Notes: generated from the sequence alone by a model not told the origin. A DNA stretch of 64,000 nucleotides from Cryptomeria japonica (GCF_030272615.1 NC_081412.1:690438083-690502082); one strand, 5' to 3'. Positions 23,489 through 35,668 are shown, counted from the first letter of the stretch. Translations and numbers: made by a program.

Positions 23489-25983
23489 ACTACAATGTTT
23501 AATCAAATCTTGCTAAAACAAAAAAATAGAACATTAAAAAGGTATTGCTATACCTAAGGGTGAAGGCACTAAAATATAGGGTGAAGGTGTTGATTTGGAA
23601 CTTGCATAAAACTAAAAATAAATGTAAGTACTTATTTACAAAAAAGAGCAAATGAATAGAAGCACAAACCTAAAAATAGCTAGAAGCAACACATAATAGG
23701 TTAGTCATTAATGCATAATAGTAAAAATTAAAATAGATTAAACAAATCAATAACAAACAAAGTCAAAATTTATATTTTGTGGAGGTGCTAATGTAGTTGT
23801 GCATGCATTGGGAACTGTAAGTGCTAATCTATTGTGCACAAGCATTGAGACATATTGGATAGCAACACATGCAAGAAAATGTGAGTTTTCTTACAAAATA
23901 GAGAGTTAAAGTGACAAAAAAAGTAAAACAATTAAAAAATTGCACAATCAGACATAAAGATTTAAAAAAATTGCAAGAAAGGTGAGAAACAAGAATGAAA
24001 AACACAAAATATAGGCCAAGGTGAGCCACCGGATTACATTAGAATATGACATGTGTCTTGATCCTATGAATTAAAACATAAAGTGAAAACTACCTTATGT
24101 GTACCCTGAGTAAAATTAAGTAACTCATGTCAATAAACTGATTTTTATCTTGGTGCAGACACATAGGAAAATACACCAAGCTCTTCCACTTCTACGAAGT
24201 TTAAGCTCGAAGATCTCCTTTGAGGAAAACATTTAGACAAATTGTTGGAATAATTAAGACATTTATCTAATTATTTATTAATTAGGTCCTTTATTACTTT
24301 ATCATTTAAGTTAAACTTAGGTGCTTTTTGTTGTCTGGAGTTTTCTTTTCTACCTTTAGTTCAACTATAGTTGAGATTTATTTAGCTCCTCATGCTCTTT
24401 TCTAGTTCTCTTAATTTATAGCATTAGAGTTTGCATCGAGAGTTTCATTCATCCTTTTATAAGGATTTACTGATTAATTGTAATAATTAAATTGTACAAT
24501 AATACAATATCTTGAAGTTGTTATCAAGCATACAATCGTTTCTTGATCTCTTTTGTATGATAGGTATTTTGTTTGTAGATGAATCTTGGCTCTTATGGCT
24601 ATATCATCAACTTCTACAAAAATCAAAATAAAATTTATTTATTTGTATTCTCTACAAGATTAATAATGTGACTCTTGGAATTCTAATAATTTATAATTGA
24701 AACTAGAGAATCTATGCATACAAAATTTTGCAACTATATTATAACTAGATACTTTGTATTTGAATATTTTATAATCTAATAATTCCTCCTCCCAATTTCT
24801 AATTTGAGCATTATGATTATCTTAATAGTGGTATTATAGCTTATATGAAATTTACTACCACAAAGTAATGTGTATTTTTGTTCTTGTGAAGCTTATATTA
24901 TTTTATATTGTGCCAATTCTTGGTCCATTATATATTGGTTCCATATGTTTGGATCAAGGTAGTTGACAATTAATAATATCTATCCAAATTTAAAATGTTT
25001 CTCTCCCTTATCATTATTTTGTTGTTGTAACTAATGGCATGATAATATTTTAAAATGTTTCTCTCCCTTATCATTATGGCATGATAATATTTTGATTAGT
25101 TGATTTTAGGAATATGAAATTACATTGTTTCTCCCCCTTATCATGATCATTTTTTTTTTTTTCGTTAGTTGAGTTTAGCATCACAAAATTAGAGAATTGC
25201 ATTTTTTAAAATCATGTATCCAAGACTCTCCTTGTATATTCTTTGGCATATGCTAGAAAAGTAAGGTGTTTGAAATATGGAACAATATTTTATTTCACTT
25301 ATTTCTATAATATAATTAATATTGATTTATGAAGCCTATAATTATTTAAAGTATTTCAGTAAATATAATAGACTTTCTTGAAGGTACTCCAAGCTTTGGA
25401 GGGTTTCATACCCTTTTCAAGAGATTTCTTTTCTACTATTTAAATTGGTTTTTCAAAATAGTCATCAATATATGCATCCTCATTGTAATTCATGTGCAAG
25501 TCTAGTTGAGGACAATTTTTCTATTCATTTTGGTCTATCTTTAATAATATTGTCCTTTATGCACTAATAAGTGAACAAGAGTGATTTTTACTTAGAGTTG
25601 GCACATAACTAGATTCATATCCACCCCAATTTACACTCATTCCAATGAACCAATTAAATCCTAAATAGCTTCATTCATTTCCTACATCAATTAAAATCCA
25701 TAATTTTTCAGGATTCATCTAGGTCACTTACATAATTGTAAAGATGACACTTAAAATTCAAACAAACTATAAAGGGAAAAATTTGATTTTGCAATTTGCA
25801 ACATAGAAGGAGAAATCACCAAATCAATTTTCACTTTGGGGGAGGAATCCACTAGATTTAGTCACAAATCAAATAAGGACTAAATACTAAGTGGATTGAT
25901 TTATTATGATGTGTTTTTCCCTCTATTGTAAGTTGAAATGTTGATTTAGGGTAAAGTGTTAAAATTGAAGACAAAACTGAGAA
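23489..25983. other. AT-rich intergenic DNA, no gene seen
   Basis: About 2.5 kb without a credible reading frame or domain. Near 24,993-25,150 the phrase TTTCTCTCCCTTATCATTAT recurs two or three times, a small local duplication. No LTR ends or inverted terminal repeats were recognised. Confidence 0.5.
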
Positions 25984-26013
25984 TCCGTTCATGCGTTCCC
26001 TAGGGTTAATGCG

Positions 26014-26511
26014 TTGTGCAATGATCTAGGTATTAAGGAGGTGAGTTGGTCAAAACCTGAGCAGGGTTGGGTTAAGATTAATTTTGATGGGGCTTCAAGA
26101 GGTAATCCAGGCACGTCAGGAGCAGGATGTGTGGCCTATGATGATGAAGGGGAGGTTCTCTTCAAATGCGCAAAAAGGCTACAAGATGGTACTAATAATG
26201 ACACAGAGGTGCAAGTGGCTTTGTTAGCTATTGATTTGGCAGTAAGTATGAAGGCTTCGAAAGTACACTTGGAGGGGGGTTCCCAAGTGGTGGCTAATGC
26301 CCTCATGAAAGGTGATACCCAGAGATGGAAATTGAATAAGTTCACCACCCTAATCTGTACAAAATTAAAATCTTTTCAAGATTTTTGCATTTCCCATGTT
26401 AGGAGAAGTGGAAATGTCATTGTTTATGGATTGTCTAACTTGGCTTGTGAGCTATCCAAGGGAGAGGTGAGGTGGTGGGATGGTAATGACAACAACGTTC
26501 AATGGAGTTAA
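26014..26511 (+). pseudogene. RNase H domain (plant LINE / RVT_3 type)
   Basis: The product contains GWVKINFDGASRGNPGTSGAG, the first catalytic Asp and glycine-rich strand of plant-type RNase H, then NDTEVQVALLAIDLAV with the catalytic Glu. The second Asp position reads EGGSQVV (Asp to Gly) and the C-terminal Asp of the usual AD-x-LSN motif reads VYGLSN (Asp to Tyr), so two catalytic residues look lost. The frame is otherwise open for 165 codons and includes HVRRSGN. In LINEs this domain removes the RNA template. Its isolated position at the start of the copy fits 5' truncation. Confidence 0.85.
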
Positions 26512-26711
26512 GATGGCTTGCTAGTACAATACTATCACAGACTTGTTATGTGAAATATGTGGTTTTCACCTATTTTAATGTCTTGAGGCTGGATCATGCA
26601 TTATGGGAAATTAATGTCGAATGTTTCTACAATGGCGGAGGTTGTTATGTGAGCCTAATTAATAGCTAAAAATGGAATTTACACTCATTCATTATGGTGG
26701 TTGAGTGAATT

Positions 26712-27446
26712 TTGTGGTGGGGATTACAGTTTTTTTACAGAGTTCGACGGTTTGGTGTGGCTTTCAACACGGACGTTAATTTCACCCTTAAATCTTCTAA
26801 GTCGATGTTTGCATTCTGGGGTCCTATTCCCGTGAAAAGGATTGAAAACATGTTTTTGGCAAGAGATCCCCTATTTTTGAAAGATATTCAAATGGTTCTT
26901 GGTGAGGAGGTGGTTGTCATTGGCCACAAATATTATTCGAGGGTGGACATTTACTCTATAATTATGGCATGGGGGCTAGACTTGGGATATTCATGCAAGG
27001 AGGTCAGAAAGGTGATGACAATGATAGTTCCGAGAGACTACCTTCTAAACATGGAGTCTCTACTAGAGTGGGCAGTCTCGGGTTGGGGTTTTAACATTTC
27101 TAAAGGTATACTAGAGGAAAATGCAGAGCTTCAGGGTAGACACATGAAGATTCCCTTCCTGCAACATTGCTAGGAGGTTAAAGCCAAGTTTTGTGATGAT
27201 GCAAGGAGAGGGTGGGAAGGATTGAAAATTTATGTCCAAATCATGGAGTTGGATGAAGCTATCAGGCAAGCGAGGGAGGAAGCCAGGATGGTGGATGAGG
27301 TGTAGAGGAAGCGGTCAATCGCAAGGCGTCTTTCAGTGGAATTAGTAAGGCAAAATGAGTTGGATATTAGTGCGATTGGTGGAATTAATAGGGTGGGGGA
27401 CGCTTTGAGTGCACTGACTATAGCAGAGGTGAATAATGAAAGATGA
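26712..27446 (+). pseudogene. Unknown reading frame downstream of the RNase H
   Basis: From 26,712 the frame is open to 27,173 (153 codons), continues after a TAG through a Glu/Arg-rich helical segment (IMELDEAIRQAREEARM), crosses a second stop at 27,303, and ends at 27,444-27,446. The N-terminal part is mixed alpha/beta in composition with hydrophobic blocks (DPLFLKDIQMVLGEEVVVIG) and the end is coiled-coil-like. I recognise no family. It lies before the same A-rich tail as the RNase H, so both probably came from one transcript. The true start may be upstream near 26,620 in another frame. Confidence 0.5.
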
Positions 27447-27761
27447 AGGAATGGTAGACAAGGGTACCTCTTGGTTACATTTTCCTTTTTGTTATTTTTG
27501 AAATCGTAGCTTTCAGTTAATTTCATTTTGAACTATTTATGCCAATTTAAGTTTGGCTTGATGTATATGGACAATTTTTCTCTAGTAGTTGTGGGGTAGG
27601 GTTTATGTGAGTTTCTAGTCTCTAAATAATAAGATTTTAGTAGGGTGGTTTGGTGGACTGTGGGTGGTATTTTGGGTGTTTGCTGGTTTTTTCCTATTGA
27701 TGTATTGTTTTAGCTAAATTTAATAAAATCATAAATATTACAGATTAAAAAATAAATAAAT

Positions 27762-28862
27762 AAATTGAGAAAAGAATGAGCTATAGGTTCAATATTTTGT
27801 CATGCACCTGGATCTGAGCAATATAAGATGATTTGAATCTTCCCTGCAAAAATGCCCCAAAAAAAGCAGGGACCATAACATGGCAACACAATCCTTCAAA
27901 TTTTTCGCACGCCAAAAAGGGTTGTTCCATCTTTGTGTTTGAAGTTTATTCTGAGAAGTATAGTTGCACATCTATTTCATGCACATAGAAAGAAAGGAAA
28001 ATGGGTTGGGAATAGGGGTTTTCCTAATTCAAACCTCGATTGAGGAATCAACCTTGAATAAAATATTGTAAATACCGAAATAAATAATGGAAATGTATAC
28101 CTCAGATCCGTAATTAGTGATAATGATGCTTTGCTTCTTGAAGGTAATCACATATGCTATATGAAATGGCATGAACATGATAAAGACCTAATCACACACA
28201 CATGTTTTCAAATTAGTGATGTAATGTTTCTCCACAATGGATAGATGAAGAATATGCATAGCCTTGAAGACCTCTAGAAATTATTGATGATGAATGCTTC
28301 AATGCTTGATTTCTTGACTATATTTCTCCCTCTTATCCTTGCCTTATCGCCTTATTGTCACCTTCTATCCAAATGAGAGGGGAAGACTGCCTTATATACT
28401 TGCATGTCGTCAAACATATTTATTTTTTGACATAAATTGACATGAAGAAGTGATTCCCACTCAAATTTTGGATAGGGCCTAGGGTTCAAATTGGGTCTCA
28501 ATTAGGGAGGACCATGGCATGGCACCATGGTCCTAGTGAGGACCAAGGTGCCACGCCCTGGTCCTACCCCAAATTGGGTCAAGGTTAAGGGGTCCCAATA
28601 AGGTATAATATGAAAATATGATGTTTATTGCATGGAAGTGGCAAAAATGGGTATAGATCAAGCATGAGGATGAGAACACTAAGGTGAGGGCTCTAAATGT
28701 GGTCAAAATTTGAAAGGGTACAATTTTAGGATGCTAAATTTAGCCCCCACTTTAGTGGGAGTATGAACTTACACAAATACTGATGGTGAAGTAGATAAAG
28801 GAGATGACGAATGTGGAGAAAAATCAAGAGTATAAGATATCACTAATATTGAGGAACCAAGT
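27762..28862. other. Unclassified repeat-like DNA, no gene seen
   Basis: No domain found. The block at 28,440-28,600 is GC-richer and carries a GGACCATGG/CCATGGTCC hairpin like the array at 35,449. This suggests a remnant of the same LTR family as 35,277-36,539 or a relative. Confidence 0.4.
28508..28534. repeat. 10-bp perfect inverted repeat (AGGACCATGG / CCATGGTCCT)
   Basis: The arms are separated by 7 bases (CATGGCA). A second, looser pair GAGGACCAAGG...CCCTGGTCCT follows at about 28,538-28,565. Confidence 0.85.
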
Positions 28863-29398
28863 GTTGGCCCAGTTTTTTGTTGCGTCAAAAGACTGATCTA
28901 TCAATGCTTGATACAAACCATAGAGATATGGATTGCACAGGAGGTATTTAGTCCCTTGTCATGAATCACGAGGGGAGCATTGACCATTTTTCCAACAATA
29001 TCCCCGATAGAGTTACCTAAGGAGATTCAAACCCATGACCCAATGCCCTGATACCATTTGTTGGCCTAGTTTGTCATTGCGTCAAAAGATGAATCTATCA
29101 AATCCTGATACAAATTCTAGAGATATGGATCACACAGGAGGTGGTTAGTCCCTTGTCATGAATCCCAAGGAAAGCACTGACGATTTTACCAAGACCAAAC
29201 CCCCAATCTTAGGATATCAACTCAGTCAAACATATGCAAGGGAACACAAAAAACAAGACAATAAAAAATGTGAATAAAGACAAAAGGACAAGGAAATGTA
29301 AAAGACATAAAAAGGCACATAACAAAAGGTAAGAACCAAAAACAAACAAGACCTTAATTCAAATAGCCGAAGAGACCTCAATATACAAATGTCTCAAC
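28863..29398 (-). repeat. Tandem duplication (about 208 bp) with primer-site-like sequence
   Basis: GTTGGCCYAGTTT...TTGCGTCAAAAGA occurs at 28,864 and again at 29,072, each followed by matching text on a bound CACAGGAGGT...TAGTCCCTTGTCATGAATC. Between the copies the minus strand reads AATGGTATCAGGGC, close to the initiator-Met primer site, right after CCAACA. It resembles an LTR/primer-site junction of a small minus-strand element, but no coding part is visible. Confidence 0.5.
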
Positions 29399-31248
29399 TA
29401 TTGGAATCTAGGAACACTAAGAGGGGGGTGAATCAATGTTTTGTAAACTTTGATATTATTAATCTATTCCTTCAACCATTTAATGAATTTAATCAAAATA
29501 AATATGCAAGAACATAAAATGAGCAACCACAACACCATAACACAAGGATTTTATATGTGGAAACCCTATTAGGGGAAAACCACAGTGGGAATGAAACCCA
29601 CAAGATGAATACTCTCAAATAAAAATTTTACAATGGGAATGCACATGTATTCAGGCACATTTCCTGGAGCTCACTGCCTACAAAATATTTAACAAAATAT
29701 ATCTAAAATATCTTAACTGAAGAACAACATCTACAAATACCAAAGTACAGTTCTCATTAAGAAAAATACACCTATTTCTTACACTTCATCTCGCAATGCT
29801 CTATTACATTACTCTGTCATAAATCCGGAGCATAGATCTCTAACCTGCACACATGAAACTATGAAAAATAAATCACAACCTATTCCATACTCAAAATGAT
29901 CAATTACATCGATCTTATATATCTGCAACATAAAATCATATCCATCGCTAGTCGACGCATGAAGACTTTAGAAAATTTTCCAAACGTGTATGAATAGTCA
30001 GCTGAATTCAAATGCCAATGCATATGTAGACCAAAATAATTATCCACATGGTTTCCAAATGTTTGCCAAACTCCCTAGATCACAAAAATTGATGCAGGAG
30101 CGTCCCCAGTCTATGATAAATCTTGCATCAACCAAAACTATTTGCTTTTAGTTTTGTTTTTGTTGCAGTTTTTGCATTTCATTTAGTGTGTTTCGATAGT
30201 TGTTTCTTTTACATTACAGATTAGATTTTTGGTTTCCTAGTGTGTTCATGTTCCTTGTTCCATATTTCCAGTTTGTTTGGATTCTTTTTTGACAAGTTAT
30301 TCCTTCCGAAGTAGTTTTGCGCTTATCATCTATGTTGGAGATTTATTTTCGTGCAGAGTGATTTCTTGGCTTGCAGATCTATTTGGCACCTCTCTTAATA
30401 TTATTAGGCCCTTGGAAGACCATCCTTTGTGGTCCTCTTTTCTTTATTATTCTTGGCAGATTAGATCTTCATGTTTTGCGACCGACATATTTTACACATT
30501 TCATTTTCCTATTTTGGAGAATGTAATCTTTTGTGGCCGACCTAGATGCGTTATCGATGGTATATATTGTTGTATGTGATATTTTGAGATATAGAGAAAT
30601 ATTATGATGTTATAGATGCATAATTTATAATTCGGATACTTCTTGGAGGTCTAGATGAACATTGTTCGAAGATGTAGTCTGTAACTAGGCATATTAGCCT
30701 GCATGTAACTAGATGTTACCAAATGTTCTATGATGAATATGTGATGATGCAGATGTCTAATTTTCCATTTTCTATGTTCTGTGTTATTGCTTTCATTGTG
30801 TTACTCTTTCTGTATAATCTAGATCGTTCTCTTTGAGGATCCTCTAGGTCATGGCTACGTCAAAACCAATCACTAAAACCACTCCATCAATTCCACACGA
30901 TGATCAACTACACAAGGCGGCTAGATATTCATTGGCAGACCAAAAACTGGTACTCAGAGGCTTCTAAATTACACACCAATTACCATCAGAGACCAAAACT
31001 CAGGAATAAGGGTAGTCCAGACATCTATATACCTTCCCTTAGATCCTCAACACAAACTATATATTAGAAATGAAATGTTAACCAAAATACTGAACTCTTC
31101 CAAATTCTTTGTTCAAAGCTTTCCAGACTTGAACAAATCACAAATTTGACTTCCGTTATGAGAAAATCATGCAATGCAAATGGGATCATTGACTTGGGTT
31201 TCCATCAATGATAACACCTAACTAGCTGTGCAGTGTCTCTTGCCAACA
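29399..31248 (-). repeat. 3' LTR of element A with a solo LTR inserted
   Basis: The minus strand starts TGTTGGCAAGAG at 31,248 and ends near 29,399 (CCAATA, from CCAACA). It is about 1.07 kb once 30,090-30,862 is removed. It contains the conserved copia-type LTR block (GTGGAAACCC / GGGGAAAACCACAGTGGG on the plus strand) at 29,553-29,605. Confidence 0.72.
30090..30862 (+). mobile_element. Solo LTR of the chromovirus family
   Basis: It starts TGATGCAGGAGCGTCCCCAG, as in the chromovirus LTRs at 12,550 and 17,883, shares the CTTGCATCAACC segment, and ends near GGCTACGTCA, parallel to GACTACTTCA of the chromovirus LTR. Length is 773 bp. The flanks AAAAT and AAACC are a poor duplication. The middle is diverged, so it is an older relative. 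Confidence 0.72.
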
Positions 31249-31260
31249 ATCTCCCCCTTT
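31249..31260 (-). other. Polypurine tract of element A
   Basis: The minus strand reads AAAGGGGGAGAT next to the LTR start TGTTGGCAAG, with CCATCAATGCC upstream, as in element 1, B and copia E. Confidence 0.8.
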
Positions 31261-31512
31261 GGCATTGATGGAAATACTTCATGAAAAATGACTAAGTATC
31301 AAAATTAGTACCACATGTGTATACACACTACAAAAATCAAAACCAAAAATCCAAAACTCAAAGCTCTAGAACTCCTCCTAAGATGAACATAACATTTTTC
31401 ACTATCCTACACTCCCCCTTTGACATCAATGGAAAAGGTAGGGATCCGCATGCCAAAAATTTGTACAAAAAGTCTATATACAGCAGCATATGTACATATA
31501 TACATCTCTAAC

Positions 31513-34500
31513 TTACATAAACTTTAAAATATTTGCAAAAATGTTTTTCAATGAGCTCAAATGACTATCCCAACCTTTCTTGAGACACTCCAAAACTGAT
31601 ATGAGACCATTGCAAATAAATTCTTGCATCTCTGCTGATTAGAGATCTAAGGGATCATTTATGGTCATGGAATCTTAAGCTTCCTTCAAAGAACTGAGCA
31701 TTGTGTCCAACTTTGGAGCAATTAGGCTCCAAAGCTCACCAACTCTACCAACATTTTTTTCCTTATCATGACTCAAGGTCTTGATTTTGTTAAGACATCA
31801 CTTGACTTTCCTAACTAGCTATAGAGACAGTCAAAGGATCAAAAGACTGAGAAATTATTGCTAACTACTTTTCATTCTCCTTAATTTTATTCTCAATATC
31901 CTCAAAAAATTTATAAAATGATAGATAATATTTGTAGACATTTCCTCCTTCAGATAAGGCATTTTGAATAATTTTTACACAAGTGACTAATAAATTCCTA
32001 TCATTGGCAATAATTTCCTTTAATTCATTGAATCTTTTGGCATCAAACTCATTCTAAACCCTAACTTCAATTGACTTTTCTAAGGACTCAAAGTGAGTAC
32101 TTATATAATTGATTAGGCTCTTCAGCTGACTAGAGGGAGAATCAGATGTGTCCATCTAGAATGTATGCATTATCTTCTCTAGGATATCATAAGCAAGACT
32201 TAGCAACTCATTGTCCTCCATGTGCGATTTCAGCATCTCTTCCCTTCCCTTAGCCTATGAAAATGATGCTATCTTCAATTTTCAAATGGGAGAAAAAGTG
32301 TCTAAGTTGATAGGCCCATGAGACAATGTCGAATCATCAAAGATCTATTTATCCTTCTCAAGAAATTCCTTGACATCTTTAGTAGTGTATCTTGATTCAA
32401 ACACAACACCAATTACCTCAAAAATTTTTACTTTTGAGTCAATCTCTTCTTTGACCTCCTTTGGACCTTCATTACCAATTAGAGCTTGAGTCTCCATAGA
32501 TGGCATTGTGTCCATATTATTTATCTGATCCAGAGGATTCTGAGTATTCTCAAATGACTCTACTTTCTCTGTCTCCTCTTCACCATATTTATTCAACTCT
32601 CCTCCCTTCTCTTTATCCACACCTTCCTCTACCGAAATAGAGGAAACATTTACCTCAACTTGATCAACTTTTGATTGCACTTTTTGCACTTCCGAAACAG
32701 CTGAGACAACATAATATTTATTATTTTCCAGAATTGGTTGCAAGATCTTCTCCATCTCTTTGATAACTTCATCAATTTATCCAATCATAAGCTTGTTTAT
32801 TGTTGTTTTTCTTCTAGACTCTCTTTTATCTTCTTTGAGTATTCTATTAACTTCCTCTATAAATATTACTGAACATAGATTTACCAGCACATATTCTTTT
32901 AATCTTTCATCTTCTTCCTTATCACTACCGCTTCTCATTTCCACAATATTATATTGACTTCTAGGGATTTCGGACATTATTTCCACAAGAGCCCTATTGA
33001 AAAATTAAAATATTTAACTATGGCTTCTTCAAGTGTTCTCTTATCGACATCATCAAATTTGTCATAAAATTCAAACAGAGGCTTCATATTACCTTACACA
33101 GTTAAAGCCTCTTCAACACCATGGACTGATATGCTAGGCTTATCTGCATCTAGTTTCACTTTCTTGCTTGCTTTCACTTCACTGGAGGGCTTTTCCTTAG
33201 AGACTTTTGATTCTTTAGTGCCCTTAGACTTCGTTTCTCTTACTACCTCATATGATTTTGTTTCTTCATCATCTTTCACAATGACATACACCTTAGAGCT
33301 TTTGCCTTCCTTCCTATTTTCACCTTTTCTGGATGATTTAGCTTGAGATTTCTCTAAACTAGTTGGCTTATGAGAACCAGAGGAGGGTGCAAAGCTTCTA
33401 TTATATCTTGGTTTGGGGGTAGAGGCTTCTGAACCATTGGTTCAACCTTGACTGGCCTCTCCTCTGCAACATGCTAGGTTCTTTTCCTAGCTTCTTTTGT
33501 AATGCCAATGCTCTCTGCACACTCCTCAACTTATTTTCTCACATTTTCGACTATCTCAAGCTTCTTGAATTGCCTATGTAGCTACAAGTCCTTCTCTACA
33601 AATGTGCCAAATCTCTCCTCTATGGCATCTAATGGCTTACTCAACAAATGTTAAGTATACATATCCAAAATTTGAGCATCCACTTCATACCCCATGGGCA
33701 TGATCCAAACTATCCTTGGCTAAACTGCTTCCATCAAGCATTAATCGGTGTCTACCATGAAGCATATTGTATGTTTATACTTTTTAATAATTTATTTAGG
33801 GATCCTTTCCCTATCATGCATCAAACCTTGAAAGCTCTTGAAATATCACCAAAGTGAATCTTTCTTGGCCTTACTGTCACCAGTACTATATAACAATTCT
33901 TTGATTTGAACTACTACCAACTTGTCACTTGCCCACTCAACATGACCAACTCTCAGAACCTCATTCATGAAATAAAAGAAATTGCATAGGATCAAAGTAC
34001 CATACTTGAATGTGTTCTTCTTATCTTTCTTTATCTTGGTCAGATTCTTCATCAACTCACTCAACATCAACTCACGTAGGTCATATTCTTTATTTTCTTT
34101 GACCATCTCATAGACTGCATAGATTGTAGTAGCAGATACCAAATTATCCTACCTGGAGTGGTAGATTTTGTAGCCAATCACCATTGAATAAAATTTCACA
34201 TCATACTTGATTATGTCATTGATTGTCATTTCCCTTTTGTCAAATCTTGATCCGGTTGTATCAACGATGAGTTGATTCTTTAGGGATTTCAATGTAGACA
34301 AGTCACCGGATGAGCATAGACCGGTAAAAATTTTGATTGCATCCTTTGTGATCATAAGAAACTTTCTCAATTACATGAACTCATCATGAATTACTCTTAC
34401 CACATACTAGACCCATTCATTTTCATTGAACAACAAGAATTTGACAAACTGCACAAAATGCTTCTCCTCCGACACTTTGAATTCTGGTTTGAGCTTGAAA

Positions 34501-34532
34501 TCATCACCTAACTGATGAATAATGATGAACAA
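31513..34532 (-). pseudogene. aORF of element A (partial, decayed)
   Basis: The conserved N-terminal domain is readable at 33,846-34,532: MITKDAIKIFTGL, then DVKFYSMVIGYK and a segment MLSELMKNLTKIKKDKK equivalent to DELIDNLGKIKRDKK of element 1. A Lys-rich linker lies at 33,094-33,291, the helical EIPRSQYN motif at 32,960, and a Glu-rich region at 32,345-32,755. The end is a coiled coil finishing near 31,513. The first 150 or so residues are absent because copia C inserted here. Many stops are present. Order and motifs match elements 1 and B, so the gene family is shared although sequence identity looks low. Confidence 0.75.
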
Positions 34533-34985
34533 TGAATACCCTAACTGGTACTGAGAGGGGGGGCGGGGGGGTGAATCAGTACATACAAAAACTTTTCTGC
34601 AACTTATCAAGTTAAAACAATGCTAACTGGTTGCCTTCATTACTGAACTTAACCATGGCAATACCGGTTAAACACAGTAAGACTACAGACAACATAAACT
34701 AGTAAAAATGAACAATCCAAATACATTCAATACTTGATAACTACTTCACCCATAAAAATATGCATGTGTTATATCAGCAATACCATAACCATTAGCTCTG
34801 CATACATAATCATGGTGCAGGAGCACCTATGGAGCACCTATGAAGACCTATGGAGACAAGGTGCACTAGGTTCACTTATAGGCCCTCATGGAGAATCAAT
34901 GAGGAATGAAGTCTAAGAGGCATTTAAGGTCTTAAAACAATGTAATCATGGCCATTAGAGCCAATAAATGCAATGAAATGTAATA

Positions 34986-35276
34986 GGAAGGTCAAAAAGT
35001 GTAAAATTGTCAAAATTGGCAATTAGGCTTAGAAAGGGCTAAAATTGGGTTTTGAAGGGTAGAATAGGCTTGTGAGGCATAAAATAATGTAATAATGTTT
35101 AAAATGTCATTTTATGATCATTTGGGTTGGGTAGGATGATTAGTTTCCAAAGTATCAAGTTGACAAATAATATTGTCAATCTTGACAAATAAAATTGTCA
35201 ATCTTAATAAATAAAATTGTCAGTCTTGACAATTTTTGAGCAACTTTTATTGTCGAAAATGCAAAAATGACAAAAA
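34986..35276 (+). repeat. Left copy of long direct repeat flanking an LTR (291 bp)
   Basis: GGAAGGTCAAAAAGTG... to ...TGACAAAAA abuts the LTR start at 35,277. It matches 36,540-36,786 almost base for base, except that it has three 22-bp units (TTGACAAATAAAATTGTCAATC type) where the right copy has one. Confidence 0.92.
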
Positions 35277-35448
35277 TGTAGCATCCTAAAATTGCGAAAC
35301 TTGCAATTTCAACTGGATTTGGGTCTTCATGATGGAAGCGCAACATTGAACCTGAATGGAGACCCTGAAACCTGCTTGTGACACCAAAAACTGCACTTTT
35401 CTGCACCTTGGCATGATCCCTCTTTGCACCCTGCTGTCCCGGGAGGTG

Positions 35449-35541
35449 GGACCATGGTGCCCAGCGCCCTGGTCCTTTAGGACTAGGGTGCCCAGTGCCC
35501 TGGTCCCCCAGGACCATGGCACCCAGCGCCCTAGTCCCTGG
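35449..35541. repeat. Three 31-bp GC-rich tandem units
   Basis: Units at 35,449, 35,480 and 35,511 each run from GGACYA to TRGTCC around GCCCAGYGCCC, so each unit is itself an inverted repeat. Confidence 0.92.
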
Positions 35542-35659
35542 CCCTATTTTGGGCCCGGTCTCTTTTGGGCATCGGGTCTTTAAGTTTGCAATTCGGGAAA
35601 TAATGTTTCCTGGTCGGCCTAAGGTTGGGAAAATCAGTCTATCAGGCCTAATTGACAAG

Positions 35660-35668
35660 TATATAAAC
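35660..35668 (+). promoter_or_regulatory. TATA box of the 35.3-36.5 kb LTR
   Basis: TATATAAAC, followed within 30 bp by a pyrimidine-rich stretch and a GAGGGAGG segment. It sets the LTR on the plus strand. Confidence 0.6.

Larger units (their letters stand above)
25984..27761 (+). mobile_element. 5'-truncated LINE-like retrocopy
   Basis: A plant-type RNase H coding region is followed by a second decayed reading frame, an untranslated tail with AATAAA, and an A-rich end (27,747-27,761, AAAAAATAAATAAATAAA). Possible target duplications are AAAACTGAGAA (25,973-25,983) and AAATTGAGAAA (from 27,762). No LTRs flank it. These are the marks of a LINE-type insertion that lost its endonuclease and RT at the 5' end. 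A processed host transcript is the alternative. Confidence 0.6.
29399..34532 (-). mobile_element. Element A: aORF-family LTR element, 5' part displaced
   Basis: The minus-strand order is aORF (34,532 to 31,513), polypurine tract, 3' LTR (31,248 to 29,399). The aORF is cut at about 34,532, where the LTR of copia C begins. The missing aORF start, gag and 5' LTR should lie to the right of C, outside the window. It is a second member of the family of element 1 and the outermost layer of the nest at 29-64 kb. Confidence 0.75.

Noticed and set aside
28863-29200. Cassandra-type element with 5S rRNA promoter
   Set aside because: I looked for 5S internal promoter boxes and found no convincing match.
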